Part shown: piece after piece, positions 11,748 to 11,878 of the stretch
Numbering within the stretch: position 1 is the first letter of the stretch
How the letters are laid out: every line of letters begins with the position of its first letter
NCBI GenBank assembly: GCA_004296815.1
Contig: SCVT01000052.1
Location: 1-11,878, forward strand
Direction of reading: 5' to 3'
DNA from: Reyranella sp.
GTDB taxonomy: Bacteria; Pseudomonadota; Alphaproteobacteria; Reyranellales; Reyranellaceae
Length of the DNA: 11,878 nt
Translations under genes and position numbers: made by a program
The notes under the pieces: model-generated
The model's input: the letters and a program-made list of their open reading frames with translations, nothing else
Database searches by the model: none
What the model was told of the DNA's origin: nothing

Positions 11748-11878
11748 GGACGTATCAGCAAGATCAGCACGACGGCGAGCCCGACCAGGATCGGCGGCAA
11801 GGCGAGCGGCCAGGCGCGGCGGTAGAGCACGGCGTCCGAGGTCGACAGCGCGAGGATCGCCGCCCCCATCGAGACGCG
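11744..11878 (-). CDS. Unidentified membrane protein, C-terminal end (cut by window end)
   Basis: The minus strand is open from the window edge to a TGA at 11746-11744, giving the last 44 residues of a larger protein. It ends in a hydrophobic stretch, LALPPILVGLAVVLILLIRP, preceded by SDAVLYRRAWP, which reads as one transmembrane helix with positive residues on its near side. An earlier segment MGAAILALSTSDAV may be part of another helix. The stop overlaps the protease GTG start, supporting both as real genes in one operon. I do not recognise the family from this fragment. Confidence 0.55.
   Translation of the reverse strand, partial: RVSMGAAILALSTSDAVLYRRAWPLALPPILVGLAVVLILLIRP

Noticed and set aside
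1..11878. Search for CRISPR arrays, tRNA/rRNA genes, transposases, phage or toxin-antitoxin genes
   Set aside because: No regularly spaced repeats, cloverleaf-like stretches, DDE transposase motifs or phage proteins were seen; gene content is metabolic.

Overview
The window is GC-rich (about two-thirds G+C by eye) with dense, bacterial-type gene packing. The gene content points to an environmental, metabolically versatile proteobacterium, most likely an alphaproteobacterium. This rests on an FprA-like ferredoxin-NADP reductase, three substrate-binding proteins from three transporter classes, a TakP-like TRAP receptor, Bug-type and GntR-like (LacI-family) proteins, and several start codons placed as if on leaderless mRNAs. 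I cannot name a genus. I saw no rRNA, tRNA, insertion sequence, phage gene or CRISPR array.

Layout. Positions 1-1435 hold a divergent pair: the 5' part of queF (minus, cut by the window edge) and a short ferredoxin-NADP reductase (plus), sharing a 27-bp promoter gap. An oligopeptide-type ABC substrate-binding protein (1474-3054) follows and ends in a hairpin terminator facing the next gene. From 3091 to 7081 lies the most coherent unit: a TRAP substrate-binding protein, a short-chain dehydrogenase, a GntR-like LacI-family repressor and a divergent beta-hydroxyacid dehydrogenase. Two near-identical 16-bp palindromes, one before the TRAP gene and one between repressor and dehydrogenase, tie these genes into one probable regulon for a hydroxy acid or sugar acid: TRAP uptake followed by two dehydrogenase steps.

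Positions 7085-7900 carry an AHL-lactonase-type metallo-beta-lactamase fold protein. Divergent to it (7961-8324) is a small transcription unit: a -10 box, a 39-codon leader ORF that may be leaderless, a perfect 9-bp hairpin inside that ORF, and an IlvM-like 84-residue ACT-domain protein whose start overlaps the leader ORF. Positions 8340-10812 (minus) form a tight three-gene operon: beta-hydroxyacid dehydrogenase, glutathione S-transferase, Bug-type substrate-binding protein. The right end (10887-11878, minus) has a Tat-like exported trypsin-fold protease overlapping by 4 bp the end of a membrane protein cut by the window edge.

Three binding receptors (ABC, TRAP, tripartite tricarboxylate) occur with no membrane transporter subunit in the window. 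Product calls come from reading motifs and remembered family sequences; no database search was run.
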